From Hybos culiciformis (taxonomy: Eukaryota > Arthropoda > Insecta > Diptera > Hybotidae): a DNA stretch of 64,000 bases. Numbering within the stretch: the stretch's first letter is position 1; each line of letters opens with the position of its first letter. The stretch spans positions 11,619,376-11,683,375 of the forward strand of contig OZ023274.1 of the NCBI GenBank assembly GCA_964007475.1, given 5' to 3'. Position numbers and translations under genes: made by a program. Positions 53,801 through 64,000 of this stretch are shown here, one piece after another. The notes beneath the pieces were generated by a model. The model worked only from the letters and a program-made list of their open reading frames with translations, searched no databases and was not told the DNA's origin.

Positions 53801-54311
53801 TACAATTTATAATTTTTTTTTTTATCATTATAAATTTAAATTATAATTACTTATATTTATTAAAAAATAATTACTAGTTATACTTATACAAATATTTTGC
53901 TACGAACTAGAATGTACAAATTTGAAAAAAAAAACTTCATTAATGAAGCTCTTCTCTTTTTTTATGTTGATATAACTCTTATATACTTATGGCATATTAT
54001 TCAACTATAGAATATAATTATGTATATGAATAAAAATATATGTTTATATATTTTTATAACTATTTCAATAGAAAAATAAAATAAATTTGAATAAAATTTT
54101 AAGATATCGAATAACACTTGAAGTACTTTTATTTATTATTATTTTCGGTTTTAGAACAAATTACAAATTGCAGTTAAATCATAAATTAAAAAAATTTATA
54201 AAATAAAACTCTATATCGTGTGTACTAGGTACATAAAATTAAAAATAAAATTGTAAAATAATTACATTTCGTTTAAAAAACAATTTTCGCACTTACCATT
54301 CGAGGATACCA
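44740..54311 (-). CDS. Type XV/XVIII collagen (Multiplexin), 3' exons encoding endostatin; gene continues beyond the window
   Basis: The exons in minus order are 54311-54297 (microexon), 53512-53382, 49763-49584, 49305-49078 and 44803-44740. From the exon at 53512 they give 200 residues with every splice phase matching. The protein reads [94 protein letters not shown] and [13 protein letters not shown], the endostatin domain of collagen XV/XVIII. Cysteines at 24, 125, 155 and 163 keep the family spacing, with disulfides known to pair first-fourth and second-third. Endostatin is the C-terminal NC1 module of this basement-membrane collagen and can be released by proteolysis. Beyond the fold lies an extra tail with RRRKR then acidic residues. 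No Gly-X-Y exon is visible up to base 64000. Confidence 0.96.
45122..45669. mobile_element. MITE with 23-bp terminal inverted repeats and TTA target duplication
   Basis: The ends TAACTTCGCTACACTTCAGG (TTA following) are perfectly inverted at 45669, and both sides are flanked by TTA (45119-45121 and 45670-45672). A 3-bp TWA duplication is the mark of PIF/Harbinger elements. Inverted similarity continues weakly inward (GGTTTGAAAATAGGTT against AACCTACTTTCAAACC). It is 548 bp with no transposase; the open frame at 45275-45472 is low-complexity. Confidence 0.85.
47560..47740. repeat. Cluster of short ATAGTATCTC / GATATACTG motifs
   Basis: ATAGTATCTC occurs at 47641, 47662 and 47677, with variants ACAGTATTCC (47708) and ACAGTATCTCC (47725). 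Upstream, at about 47565-47612, the inverse form (CATACTGAAT, GATATACTGTACC, GATATACTGAAT) occurs three times. Together they form a degenerate inverted cluster inside the collagen intron. Nature unknown: a decayed foldback or a binding-site cluster. Confidence 0.45.
48613..48650 (-). pseudogene. Diverged copy of part of the endostatin exon
   Basis: The minus strand here resembles the exon segment 49123-49160 ([13 protein letters not shown]) over about 38 bases: TTCTTGTGGTAATCGACTCG here against TTCTTGTGATAATCGATTTG in the exon. Translated in the matching frame it gives SCGNRLVV followed by TAG. It lies about 500 bp downstream of the true exon in the same orientation. Best read as a decayed partial exon duplication. 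Confidence 0.45.
49078..49305 (-). CDS. Endostatin exon with three of the four conserved Cys
   Basis: Acceptor TTTATTTTAG, donor AG|GTAAGAT. It encodes [40 protein letters not shown] and [19 protein letters not shown], then the basic run RRRKR. The WHGS..NG and [10 protein letters not shown] stretches are among the most conserved of the family. Confidence 0.97.
49584..49763 (-). CDS. Endostatin central exon
   Basis: Acceptor TTATTTTCAG, donor TG|GTATGT. It encodes [40 protein letters not shown] and [19 protein letters not shown]. It includes an RGD triplet in the sequence NTRGDVLF; this lies within the fold and need not bind integrins. Confidence 0.97.
49764..53381 (-). other. Collagen intron between the first and second endostatin exons
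   Basis: Donor GTAAAT at 53381 to the acceptor at 49764, about 3.6 kb. No repeat with clear borders and no exon recognised; a small hairpin (TTATTACGT/ACGTAATAA) lies at about 51238-51263. Confidence 0.9.
53382..53512 (-). CDS. First full endostatin exon
   Basis: Acceptor TATTTTCAG, donor AAG|GTAAAT. It encodes [40 protein letters not shown] and LSS. Phase 0 at its start fits the microexon upstream. It contains the first of the four conserved Cys. Confidence 0.97.
54297..54311 (-). CDS. Possible 15-nt microexon (WYPRM)
   Basis: On the minus strand, AATCAACTGTAG is followed by 15 bases reading Trp-Tyr-Pro-Arg-Met, then a perfect donor GTAAGT. Phase is 0 on both sides, as the next exon requires. 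The codon before Trp in this frame is TAG and the 15 bases contain no other AG, so if the donor is used the exon can only be this size. It would lie in the linker just before endostatin. It may be alternatively spliced. Confidence 0.6.
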
Positions 54312-54924
54312 CTACAGTTGATTAAATAAAAATTAATTGGGATGGCAAGAAAGAAAAAAACAAAATGGAAATATATATAACATTTTTGAAATAATTTTTT
54401 TTTATTTTTAAATCAATTTTGTAAAATTTTGATATATTTTTGTAAGAAATTTTATTTTCAAAGCATATTTTATATAATATGTTTATTACAAATATGTTGA
54501 ATATGCAGCAACATCAACGAGAACCATATAACCACACATAAAAAATATAAAACCTATTACAATTTTACATTATTTTTATATATATCACATTTAAAGAAAA
54601 TTCCATTCCAAAAAAAAATTACAGACAAATAAATATTTGAGAAAATTTAATTATAAATTAAAATAGATAACATACATAATGCACAAAAATAAACATTTGG
54701 TTAGAATAATGAATATATTTTAAATTATTGAGTATATATATAAATATAACATTATTTGGTTCTGATAAATTTGGCCCTTACGTATAAAATTTAATAAAAA
54801 TGAGAGAAGATTTTTCTTCACAATGTCTTAGGCTGTATTTTCCAATGAATTAAAATCATAATATTTTCTTTTTGAAATTGTAGAAAACAAGAAATAATTA
54901 AGTAGGTGAAAAAAATTTTTTTAG

Positions 54925-55138
54925 GAACTATGTGATCACAGTGAATTTACATTTTGATTACATTGATTTTAAATCGGGAAGCATTCTAACTTCGAAAAAA
55001 TCTAGTTATTGTGCGTATACCGTCAATCTAAATTTAATTCGGGAGCAGAAATCTTTAGCTGAGCATTCTGAAGATTTTAGTGTCATTGTTACTTATATAG
55101 GGAAATCTTATAACTTTGTAGCCATGGAAAATAACTAA
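54925..55138 (+). CDS. Exon-like orphan ORF, function unknown
   Basis: After a splice-acceptor-like ATTTTTTTAG at 54924 the frame is open for 70 codons (NYVITVNLHFDYIDFKSGSI, ending VAMENN) to TAA at 55138. AATAAA follows at 55207. There is no ATG near its start, so it would be the last exon of a spliced gene or transposon transcript on the + strand, antisense to the collagen intron. Codon composition is less A+T-biased than the flanks. I recognise no family and see no partner exon upstream. A relic of an inserted ORF is equally possible. Confidence 0.3.
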
Positions 55139-56153
55139 TATTGTCATCAAAATATGCAAATATATGTAGTTGAAAAATACACAATAATTTTTCAACCAAA
55201 TAGCCAAATAAAGAAAAAACATATTAAGCAAATTGTCATTTTTATTTTATAAAATAAACTTTAATTTAATATATGTATTTTCTTAACCTCAAAATCAACA
55301 GCATATTTTTTTTATGCATTAATCAATAATATGCATTATAAAATTTTATTTTTTTATAATAATATCTTATCGTGATCGTAATATCTTATCGTGAAATTGC
55401 AATGTGTTAGAAGGAAAAAAAAAATAAATTCAATATTCAACAAACAAACTAAATTTCTTCACATATTTAGAAAATATTACCCATTTACCCAAAAATTTTC
55501 TTTTTATTTTCCTTTCATAAAAAAAAGAAACAAAATAAAGAAAACAAGATAATTTATTCAATATTCATGCAAAACACACTAAAAAATAATAAAAAATAAA
55601 CATATGTATATGCTAAAAACACTTACGTACAAAATTATATAATACAACATAAAGCACATATAAGCTATATAAAATTCACGTACATATGTATGTAATTTAA
55701 GTAATCATTATTAGTTTCACTGATTGACAAATTACTTAACATGATGGGTGGGTGTAGGTTTTGACTTAATAAATTACTAAATCTGTTACAATTTATCATT
55801 TTTATAGTAAACAATAATACGACATAAGACATAGTAATATTTTCTATTTACACACTGAGAAAAAAATATATTATAATTCAAATAATCCATTAAGTATACG
55901 ATGCTGCACTTATAAATAATATTTGTTAATTAATTAAAATTTAATGAATATCTTTAAACGATATTATGATAAATTATTTTTTATGTTTTTTTATTACATC
56001 ATTCTATAGACATCTATTATGTAATATTTCTTTATTGAATAGGTGTTTCGATTCCTTGGCATACTTTGTACAGATATTCTGATTTTCCACAAACTCTAAA
56101 GAATATTTAGTAATAAAGTTAAGATTTTTCTAATTTTCTAATGTACGTAATAC

Positions 56154-56370
56154 CATAGATTAAGAATACACCAAGATGGGAAGTTTCATACAACATTTTT
56201 TCAGTCTTTTTTGGTATTTTTATGTGAAGGTGTTAGTAAAACTAAATAAAATTCTTTTCATACATTGATAATTATCACGTATTTTATTTTGTTTTACTAA
56301 CACATTGACTTAAAAATACCAAAAATAATGTTGTATGAAGCTTCCCATCTTGGTGTATTCTTAATCTATG
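56154..56370. mobile_element. Short inverted-repeat transposon (MITE), copy 2 of the family at 8164
   Basis: The ends CATAGATTAAGAATACACCA and its complement are inverted, followed by arms matching ATGGGAAG/CTTCCCAT and TTCATACAACATT. The order of blocks (GATTAAGAATACA, then TTCATACAACATT, TTGGTATTTTTATGTGAA, GTTAGTAAAAC) is the same as in 8164-8375. It is 217 bp with no coding capacity. Confidence 0.8.
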
Positions 56371-58791
56371 GTAATACAGATCAGTAAAAAAAATTAAGTA
56401 AAAAATATCGAAAAAAAACTACTAATCACACGGAAAATATGAAGTTAAAAGGAAAGGTGTTATAGTTCTGGATTTTAGTGACGGCTTTTTTATGTTCCAG
56501 ATGTTTAAAACGATCGTTTTGTTACAAATATTATTGACAAGTAAATAAATATTTAATCCATATTATCATAAATTGAAATATAATTATAATAAAATAAATA
56601 TACATATTTATTTTTAATAATTCTTGGATTATAACAATGTTCATTATGAGTCAAATTATACATATTTCATTTAGGCGAAATTTGACAAATATTTGATTAA
56701 TTTTATTTTTTTTTCTTGTTAACCTTTTAACATTTCTTTCAGTAAATACAAAAAACATACATTGCAACATATACATATATATATTATTATTTTTTATTAT
56801 ATATAATATTATTAAAAATCTTGTCACTATAAAATTGAAAAGGATCTATTGAGATTTAAATACGCATTGTTAAATTTTATTTTTATTTCCATCGTTATAC
56901 ATAGATTCTTTTTTTATTTGGCATTTGGAGGAAAGAATAAATAATTCATACATTGTCTTTCATTTTGATAGAGTAGTTTTATCTTTTGTGAATTGGTGAC
57001 ATTTTATGACATTTTTTTTTTGCTAACAATACTTATTTGTTATACTCTTGTATAATTTTATGAGGAAATTTTTGACAATTCTTTGATAAGAAAATTTCGT
57101 TTTATATTTATTTATTTTATACATTTATACATATGTGGTATAGATATTCATTATTTTTGAAATATTTAAAAAAAAAAAAATTTGAGCTGACAATGTGGAA
57201 ATTGTTAAATTATTGTTACCAATTAATAGCGAGTCAGAACATATACTTTTATTTTATTTGCTAGATATATTTTTGGCAGTTCCTCATGATTAAATTAAAA
57301 CCTGAGGAAGTCGTAGGTAATATTAGAAGACAACTAATTTACATAATGTAGGTTAGAATTTTAGCGCAAATCTTTGAGTATTTGTTAAAAGCCCTTTTTG
57401 AGTTACAATATCTTCAATCAAGTATATTCGGTATACTACAACTAAACTAATCATATTATATTATGTAAAATAGTTCCTACAATTTGGGTTTATTTTAAAT
57501 AACGCTGGTAATTCGACAAGGGTACTAAATTGATAGTTGAGATGTTATCATAAAGTAGAAAAGTAATTTGTTTTAATATATAATATACAATATAAAAATC
57601 TTGAGGATTGAAATTTGGTGTCGGGTCAGAGAGTATATTTGTAACAATCCTAATGGAAAATATATTCAATGCAACATAATGTCTATAAGTGTCATATTAA
57701 ATAAGCTGCAATATATATTTTTTAACAAAGTCTTACTTATAACTTGAAGCTTACTCATAACTTGATGAAAAAAACAAAATAAATTTTCTAAAATTTTATT
57801 CTACAAACTTTGGTAAATTTTATTTTAATATCCGATGAAATATATATTGCATTATATGTGTTTTCTTTCTTAGATTTCTTTTTATTCAAGAAAATTGTGC
57901 AATGTTGTGTGTTTTATAATTTTGGTCACATTTACTGAAAATTTTCTTTTACTTTTTTTTTTAATATGACATAATTGCTGGTAACTACAGAGATTACTCA
58001 TTGAAAATATTTTTATTTTGCGGATATTAAATTTTCTTTTATATTATTTTTTTTTTGTAGTTTTTCTTTTTCGTGATTTATGTATATAAAATTTGTTTTT
58101 TTTTATTTTCGGAGAAAAAAAAAAATGGATCACCGCAAGAAGGATGTTGTTATCTTGGTTAGCATAACGTAAAAAAGCTAGCTAAGAAATTTATGCACTA
58201 ATTATGCTAAATTGTAGATATTATTAAGAAAATGCATTTTTTGCAACTTATATTCAACATAATATTATGTTTTTACATCGTATTTTTTTTTATATACCTA
58301 CTTAAATATATATATTTATATATATCTATATTTTTAACTTTAACTAGAAAAATTATGATAAAACAATCACAAAAAAAAAATAAGTAATTTAATAACTAAG
58401 TGGGTCAAACTTAATAGTAGTTATTTAAAATTCAATTTAATATTTTTTTTTGCGAAATTGTCGGGCTAAGTTATATCGTAAAAACCAGGACGTAATAATT
58501 GATTCTATGGCAGTAATATTATGTAGTTATACATGTATGATAAAGTTTTTCAATTTAAAAAAAAAAGTCTTAAGTTTGTTGAATAAATTTTAATTTGATG
58601 TTTAAAAGAAAAAAAAAAATAGAAAAAAAATATGCAATAATTTTTATTTTTTTATATTATTGATGTCGTTGCACAAAATTATGCAATCAATAATTTCTTG
58701 GAATCTTTTCTATATCACTATTCAGTAATAGAATTTTTGATTTATTTTAATAGAAATGAAAATAAAAAAAAAAATGCAGAAATAAAGATAA

Positions 58792-58822
<31 letters not shown>
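58792..58822. repeat. AAT trinucleotide microsatellite
   Basis: About ten uninterrupted AAT units. Confidence 0.9.
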
Positions 58823-59375
58823 TTTATTTCATAAAATTGAATAATTAAATGATATTTTAAATTATTCATTATTAAGCTTTTAATTAATTCCAGAATTTTG
58901 AATGGCTTCAAATTAAATTGAAAATCGTTTGCGTTAGTTTGAATTGAGTTATGAATTTTTGATTTAACTTAAAATTAGTTTTATATGAATACTAAAACTT
59001 TCTAATTTGAATATTGTATTATGGAATCCTTGCCCTAAAAGTATGCAATTAATATTTATTATTTTATAATATAAATTTACTATAACAACTATAAGAAATG
59101 ATGATAAATAAATTATTAGGTTTCCACAACATCGGCTAAAACTTAAAATATACACAATAATTTTCCCAGTTTCTTACTGTAGTGTACGTATATTAAATCT
59201 GCCTTTAAAGAAACCTTTAATTTGCTTTATATACCTCAAAATTTATAGCACGGTTTTCATATTTTTGTAACTTGTAATTGTTTTGTAACTATCAAATCAT
59301 CGAACTTATTTTTTTTTTTAATTTTACTAAAATTAATAAAATTAATAAAATTCATCAATCAGTCGATACCTTGGG

Positions 59376-59755
59376 TAATGCCTTGGACAAACTGTTTTTT
59401 TTTTCTCGAGTTTAAAAACAAAAGTAAACAATAGAATATACCTACAAATTCAATTCAAATTCAAAATAAAAAACAATAACAAACTTTTTTTTCATTTGTT
59501 TACAAATAAATACGACATAAAATTGTCAAAGTCAACGTCAAAAATGATACCCCAGTGAACATTAATGGCTTCCACATATTGCCTCACGAAATATTTGTAA
59601 AAATTACTCAACCCATCCTTTAATAACAACATGTTTTCGCAAGAGCATGTTCTTGTTCTTGTTTTTATTACTATGGGAAAACTACTTCAAAAACATAAAA
59701 TTAACATGTTCTTGATCAAGAACATGTTAATCGTGTCAGTTTGTCCAAGGCATTA
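59376..59755. mobile_element. MITE with TA-flanked inverted ends
   Basis: TAATGCCTTGGACAAACTG at 59376 is perfectly inverted at 59737-59755. Taking TA as the target duplication gives ends ATGCCTTGGACAAACTG, as for Tc1/mariner-type MITEs. The right part contains a perfect 26-bp palindrome (59704-59729, centre TTGATCAA), and nearby ACATGTT/TGTTCTTG motifs repeat. It is about 380 bp, no ORF. Confidence 0.75.
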
Positions 59756-62700
59756 TATATAAATGTTCAAATAATTTGTTCCATACTTAATTTATAATTT
59801 TTAAGTGTTCAAAATTTAGAATTTAAGTGACTTCTTATATCCTTCACACTCCGTGGGAAGAGAAGTAATATTATTATTATTATAAAGTTATGAAATATTA
59901 TTTCAATAAAAAATCACGAATTTTAAATGAAAATTTTAAGAGAAAAAGATTACTTTTTTTTTTTTTAAACCTAAATTGCCTAGCACACATAACTGATCTT
60001 GATATGTTTATTTACGTGCAAATATAAAAATGTTTATTTTTTTTTTGTATTGTATCATCTCAAAAAAAAAATGCTTTAGGCATAGAAGATAGATAGAAAC
60101 AGCATTGAATACAAAATGAAGGATGTACATAAAAAATAACGACAGATTTATCTTTTAAGATTTTTTTTTATAAGATATTATGTACAAATTCTTTATGTTT
60201 GTTCTGCTTCTTCTCTATATTTAACATAACAACATTGGCATGTAGTTAGAGTTTTAAAAGCAGTATTTTTGACCTTAATACAAAAATTTTTTGAATTTAG
60301 TTCTAAGCAGAATAAAAAAAATATATATAAGATGCAAAATTGGTTTTTTTTTTTTTAAATATGAAATGGGAATAAATGGAAAATATCTCAATTTTTTTTT
60401 TCTATTTCAAAAAATCATGTAATAAGCACATAAAAATTATGTTAATTATGTATTTCTTTCAAAAAAAAAAAAATATTTCTAGTTAAAATTTAAATTATTT
60501 AAATTTCTGTTCTAGAAAATTTTAATATTTAGGTCTCGTATTATTTTTTCTTCTTTTTTCGAAAATTAAAAATAAGTGGAAAAAAAATTTTCCCCAATAT
60601 CTCATTTTGCAATTTCTATTCAATTTATCTACATAAAACAGGTAAAATTCCTTTTTAATTAGAAAAAGCTTGCAAAGAAAATTTCGTTTGAAATCTTTGA
60701 AGACTAAGCCGCAGCTTGTCTGCATTAATTTCGATTTTAAATTATTTGAGAATTTCCACGAAATAAATTTTGTTCTGATAAAAAAAAGAAGCAAAACAGT
60801 AAAAAAATGCAATTTAATTTTCTAGGAAAATTCTCAACCTTTTTTATATATATACTTTCATACCTATGTAAATTGCAATTAAAGAAGAAAATTCCTCAAA
60901 ATACCTTTTTTTTTTTTTCATTTTTATTTGAAAAATAAAACGCATTTTTATTATTTTTAAAACGTGTTTCCATTTTAAAATTTTTATGATTATTACTTTT
61001 AAGGATTTGTTTCAATGAAAATATGTATATAAAATAAAATGAAATCGCAAATAAATTTAAGACTGGGGGGCAAAAAAAAAAAAAAAACGTATTGCTGAAA
61101 TTTTTTAAAATTAACTCTTTTATTGTTGGGGCTTATAATAAAATCAATGTTAAATTATTCTAAATGTAAATAATAATAAAAAAAAAAAACATAATAAATG
61201 ACTTGAAAAGGAGTTCAAATAAAACATAAAATTCTTTTGATTTTTATTATTTTCCTTTTCGAAAATAAATTTTATTTTTATTTATTTATGACTTGAAAAA
61301 AAAAATAGCTTAAATAATAAAATCACAAATAAAAAACGTAAACAAACTTAGTGACTTAGGCTGTAATTTTCAATCTACTAAATAAAATTTATTAAGAGTT
61401 TCTATATAGGGTGTTCGAATCAAATTTTTACACATCAAAAGGAACGGTCTGTTCGTTGCTGTATAACTTTCATACTGTGTATTTCCCGGTAGATACTTTA
61501 TTTATGTTTAGCTGAAGTGAATTTGGGGCAAAAAAAAAATAAAATAAAAACAAAGGTGGTGCAACAAAACATAATGCTTCTGAACTGCATTCGTTTATTG
61601 AGAAATATATAGGCTACTAGGCAAAAATTTGATTCTTCTCTGTGTTCAGAATCCTTGGAATTATTTTAGAGAGCTCTGCTCTTGATTTAAACACTATTTT
61701 AAACATTTTATGTTAACATCTTAATTCGGAAATATATCTGACTTCTTACGAATAAAAAATAATATGCGGTTATAGAAAATTTAATAGTAAAAAATTCTTG
61801 AGTTTGAGGTAAATTCGTTGCATGGCTTTATTACAGGAATTTGAGAAAGTGGATTAAAATTCTTATTTTAAAAATAAATTTCCAAAATAAATATTTTGAA
61901 GTTATTTTAGGTTTTATGCAATGTGAAAATATTTCAATTTTTGTACATAAACCGTATCGCACGTCTTAAGAAGAAGTAAAGAACATGGAAATTTATTAGT
62001 TTTCAAAAATCTTTCAAATAAACTTTTCATATCATTGTTTTTGTTACATTTATATTTTTGGCATTTAGTTATAAAGAAAATATAACATATTGAAATATTT
62101 ATTTTACGTATAAGGATTCAATTCCCGCATAAACATTTACTAACTCAGATTATAGGATGGTACAAGTTTATATTATTTTTAATGCATATCAAAAGTTCTC
62201 TTTTAAGAAAATTAGATTAAAATTTAATTTGTATATTAATAATATTGAAACTGAATGATTGTTTTGCTCACGTTCCGCTAGTTTCAAGCCCCACATTATT
62301 ATATTCGACAGATTAATATTAAATAAATTATAGAGAAAATAAATTCAATAATAATTTAAAACCTTTTTGAATTTTTTTTTAATAAAAATAAGTTTCCACT
62401 ATACTACTCAAAACAGCAGGGTATTAACGAATTCCCAAAACTAATTTATTTATTGATAGATGTATATTTGATATGCTTTTTTTTTCATTTCCCCATTATA
62501 ATACGAAAAAAAAAGGACTTTAAAGATTTTCATGTATAGACGAAAATTTTTCAAGGTTTTCTCTTCCCTTTAAAATATCATAAAAATTTTTCTGCTTTAA
62601 AACACATTTTTATCTAATGTGTATCTGAGCAATATAAATATTGTGTATTTTCTATCTAAGAAAAAGCAAAAAAAAAAAATTATCTAGGTATATTCGCTCT

Positions 62701-64000
62701 TCAAAAAAAAAAAAAAAGGAACAATCTGACATTCGTTTTATTAGATCTTTAAGGTAAATGATGAATTACAAATGTCAAAAACCAAAATCCCCCAAAGTAA
62801 AAACATTAATATTGGAAAAACAATAACAGCAATTTTAAGTAAAGAATTTGTTATATGGATTTGTTTTCCCTGCTAGAAACAGGAAAATAATATTAAATGG
62901 ACTGCAATGCGTAGAATTTTTTTTTTTTATGAATAAATAAATTTAGAGAGAAAATTTTGAAATGATTTTCCTATAAATATAAATATAATATAATTTCAAA
63001 GAAAGGAAAAATAATTTTCACGATTTAGGATCGAAAAAAAAAAAGAAAGAGTAAATATACACCCAAATAAAATATATATATATTTTGGTGTGAAATTTAG
63101 CTTTTATTTTTTATAATATTAATTTGGAAATTTTTTAAGCTCTATTTACTGTATTTAAATTTCAAAGGGATCCAAACAATTTTAAGCGATTAAAATAACT
63201 TTATGAAACAAACTTTCATCAATATTTATAAAATCTCAGCAATAAATATAAGATATGTTTCAAATGTATGTCTAGAATTGACATATACTTGTTTAAGTAA
63301 AAAAAGAGAAAATTTATTTTAGATGAAAAATTAATTTTGTGGTTTAAAATTAATTTATTCAGATAGCTTTTGGGCTCAACAAAACTGATTCATTCTTGAG
63401 ATAAAGAGTAATGAATGTATATTAGTTTGAAACAGAAACGTGAAGACTAATAAAGATTTGAATTTTGAATATTTAATTTATTGTAGAAAGTTTCTGATTT
63501 TGCATTATTTCGTAGGTACATTTTTACCCCAAAAAATCTTTAATAAAGTACTTAGGTTAATGTTTTATCTAATTAGAAAATAAATTTTCTTTGAAATTTT
63601 GAAAGTAGTACAACTTATAACTAATTATAAAATATTTGTTTTTTTCATAATCTTCTAAAAACTTTTCTCCTTTTTATTTTTATAAGCATCTCAAATGTAT
63701 ATTATAATCAATATACTTTATTTTGATTTAAATTTCCTAATAATTTTCTTAATTATATATGTATATTGTTTCTATAGCAAAACAATAATTATTATAAGTT
63801 TTTTTTTAATCACTTTTCATTAAATATTGATAAAAATCTTTTTTAATTAAAAGATAATAAAACAAAACAAAAATTATAAATAAATATGTATAGGTTGTTT
63901 TGAATACATTTCAAAGTAATTATTATAAATGAATGTTTATAAATTCAATAATTTTCAATTAATGAATTGAAAAATTTATGCTTTGTTATTTTTCCTAGGA

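Larger units (their letters stand above)
54312..64000 (-). other. Probable large intron of the collagen gene
   Basis: No Gly-X-Y repeat or NC1 trimerisation exon is visible on the minus strand, though the gene must continue upstream. The stretch contains two MITEs (56154-56370, 59376-59755), an AAT run (58792-58822) and an exon-like ORF on the other strand (54925-55138). A possible element with AAAAATTTGATTC inverted ends lies at about 61404-61650. The remaining sequence is A+T-rich without recognised features. Confidence 0.6.

Noticed and set aside
55853..55875. ACTGAGAAAAAAATAT resembling the CACAGAAAAAAATTT end of the element at 10483
   Set aside because: I found no inverted partner, so no element can be supported.
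60522..60812. 96-codon minus-strand frame in the collagen intron
   Set aside because: Phe/Lys/Leu-rich composition typical of random A+T-rich DNA; no splice context linking it to the collagen gene and no collagen or NC1 similarity.
61404..61650. Possible element with GAATCAAATTTTT / AAAAATTTGATTC ends
   Set aside because: The inverted match is only about 13 bp and A+T-rich, and no target duplication is evident.

Overview
The window is a very A+T-rich stretch of an animal nuclear genome, most likely an insect. It shows spliceosomal introns with GT..AG borders, homopolymer and AAT runs, many short inverted-repeat transposons, and exons of two metazoan genes whose proteins can be recognised. 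The order of insect cannot be fixed from the sequence alone.

Layout. Bases 1-27058 hold no gene I can support. They contain several transposon-like elements: a hAT remnant (5426-5942), a short inverted-repeat element (8164-8375), a TA-flanked foldback carrying a tRNA-like Pol III promoter (10483-11199), interleaved long inverted repeats (about 14149-16030), a GC-rich multi-palindromic foldback with a perfect 9-bp target duplication (19291-19888) and another MITE (20368-20654). Bases 27447-34319 (+) carry the coding exons of a RASD (Dexras1/Rhes)-type small GTPase: four exons with compatible splice phases, ending in a CAAX box. The 5' end is not resolved. Bases 35725-36198 (-) carry a short intronless ORF of unknown function with a poly(A) signal. 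Beside it, 36.6-39.9 kb looks like decayed coding DNA, part of it present twice.

Bases 44740-54311 (-) carry the last exons of a type XV/XVIII collagen gene (Multiplexin in flies). They encode the complete endostatin domain, preceded by a possible 15-nt microexon. The rest of the collagen gene should lie beyond base 64000, so 54312-64000 is probably a large intron. That intron holds MITEs and one unexplained exon-like ORF on the + strand.

The RASD gene and the collagen gene run towards each other and show no sign of shared function. One is a membrane-anchored signalling GTPase and the other a basement-membrane collagen. I found no operon-like, CRISPR, rRNA or intact tRNA feature. The most unusual items are the 19.3-kb multi-palindromic foldback, the foldback containing a tRNA promoter, the microexon, and the acidic C-terminal tail with a furin-like site on endostatin.
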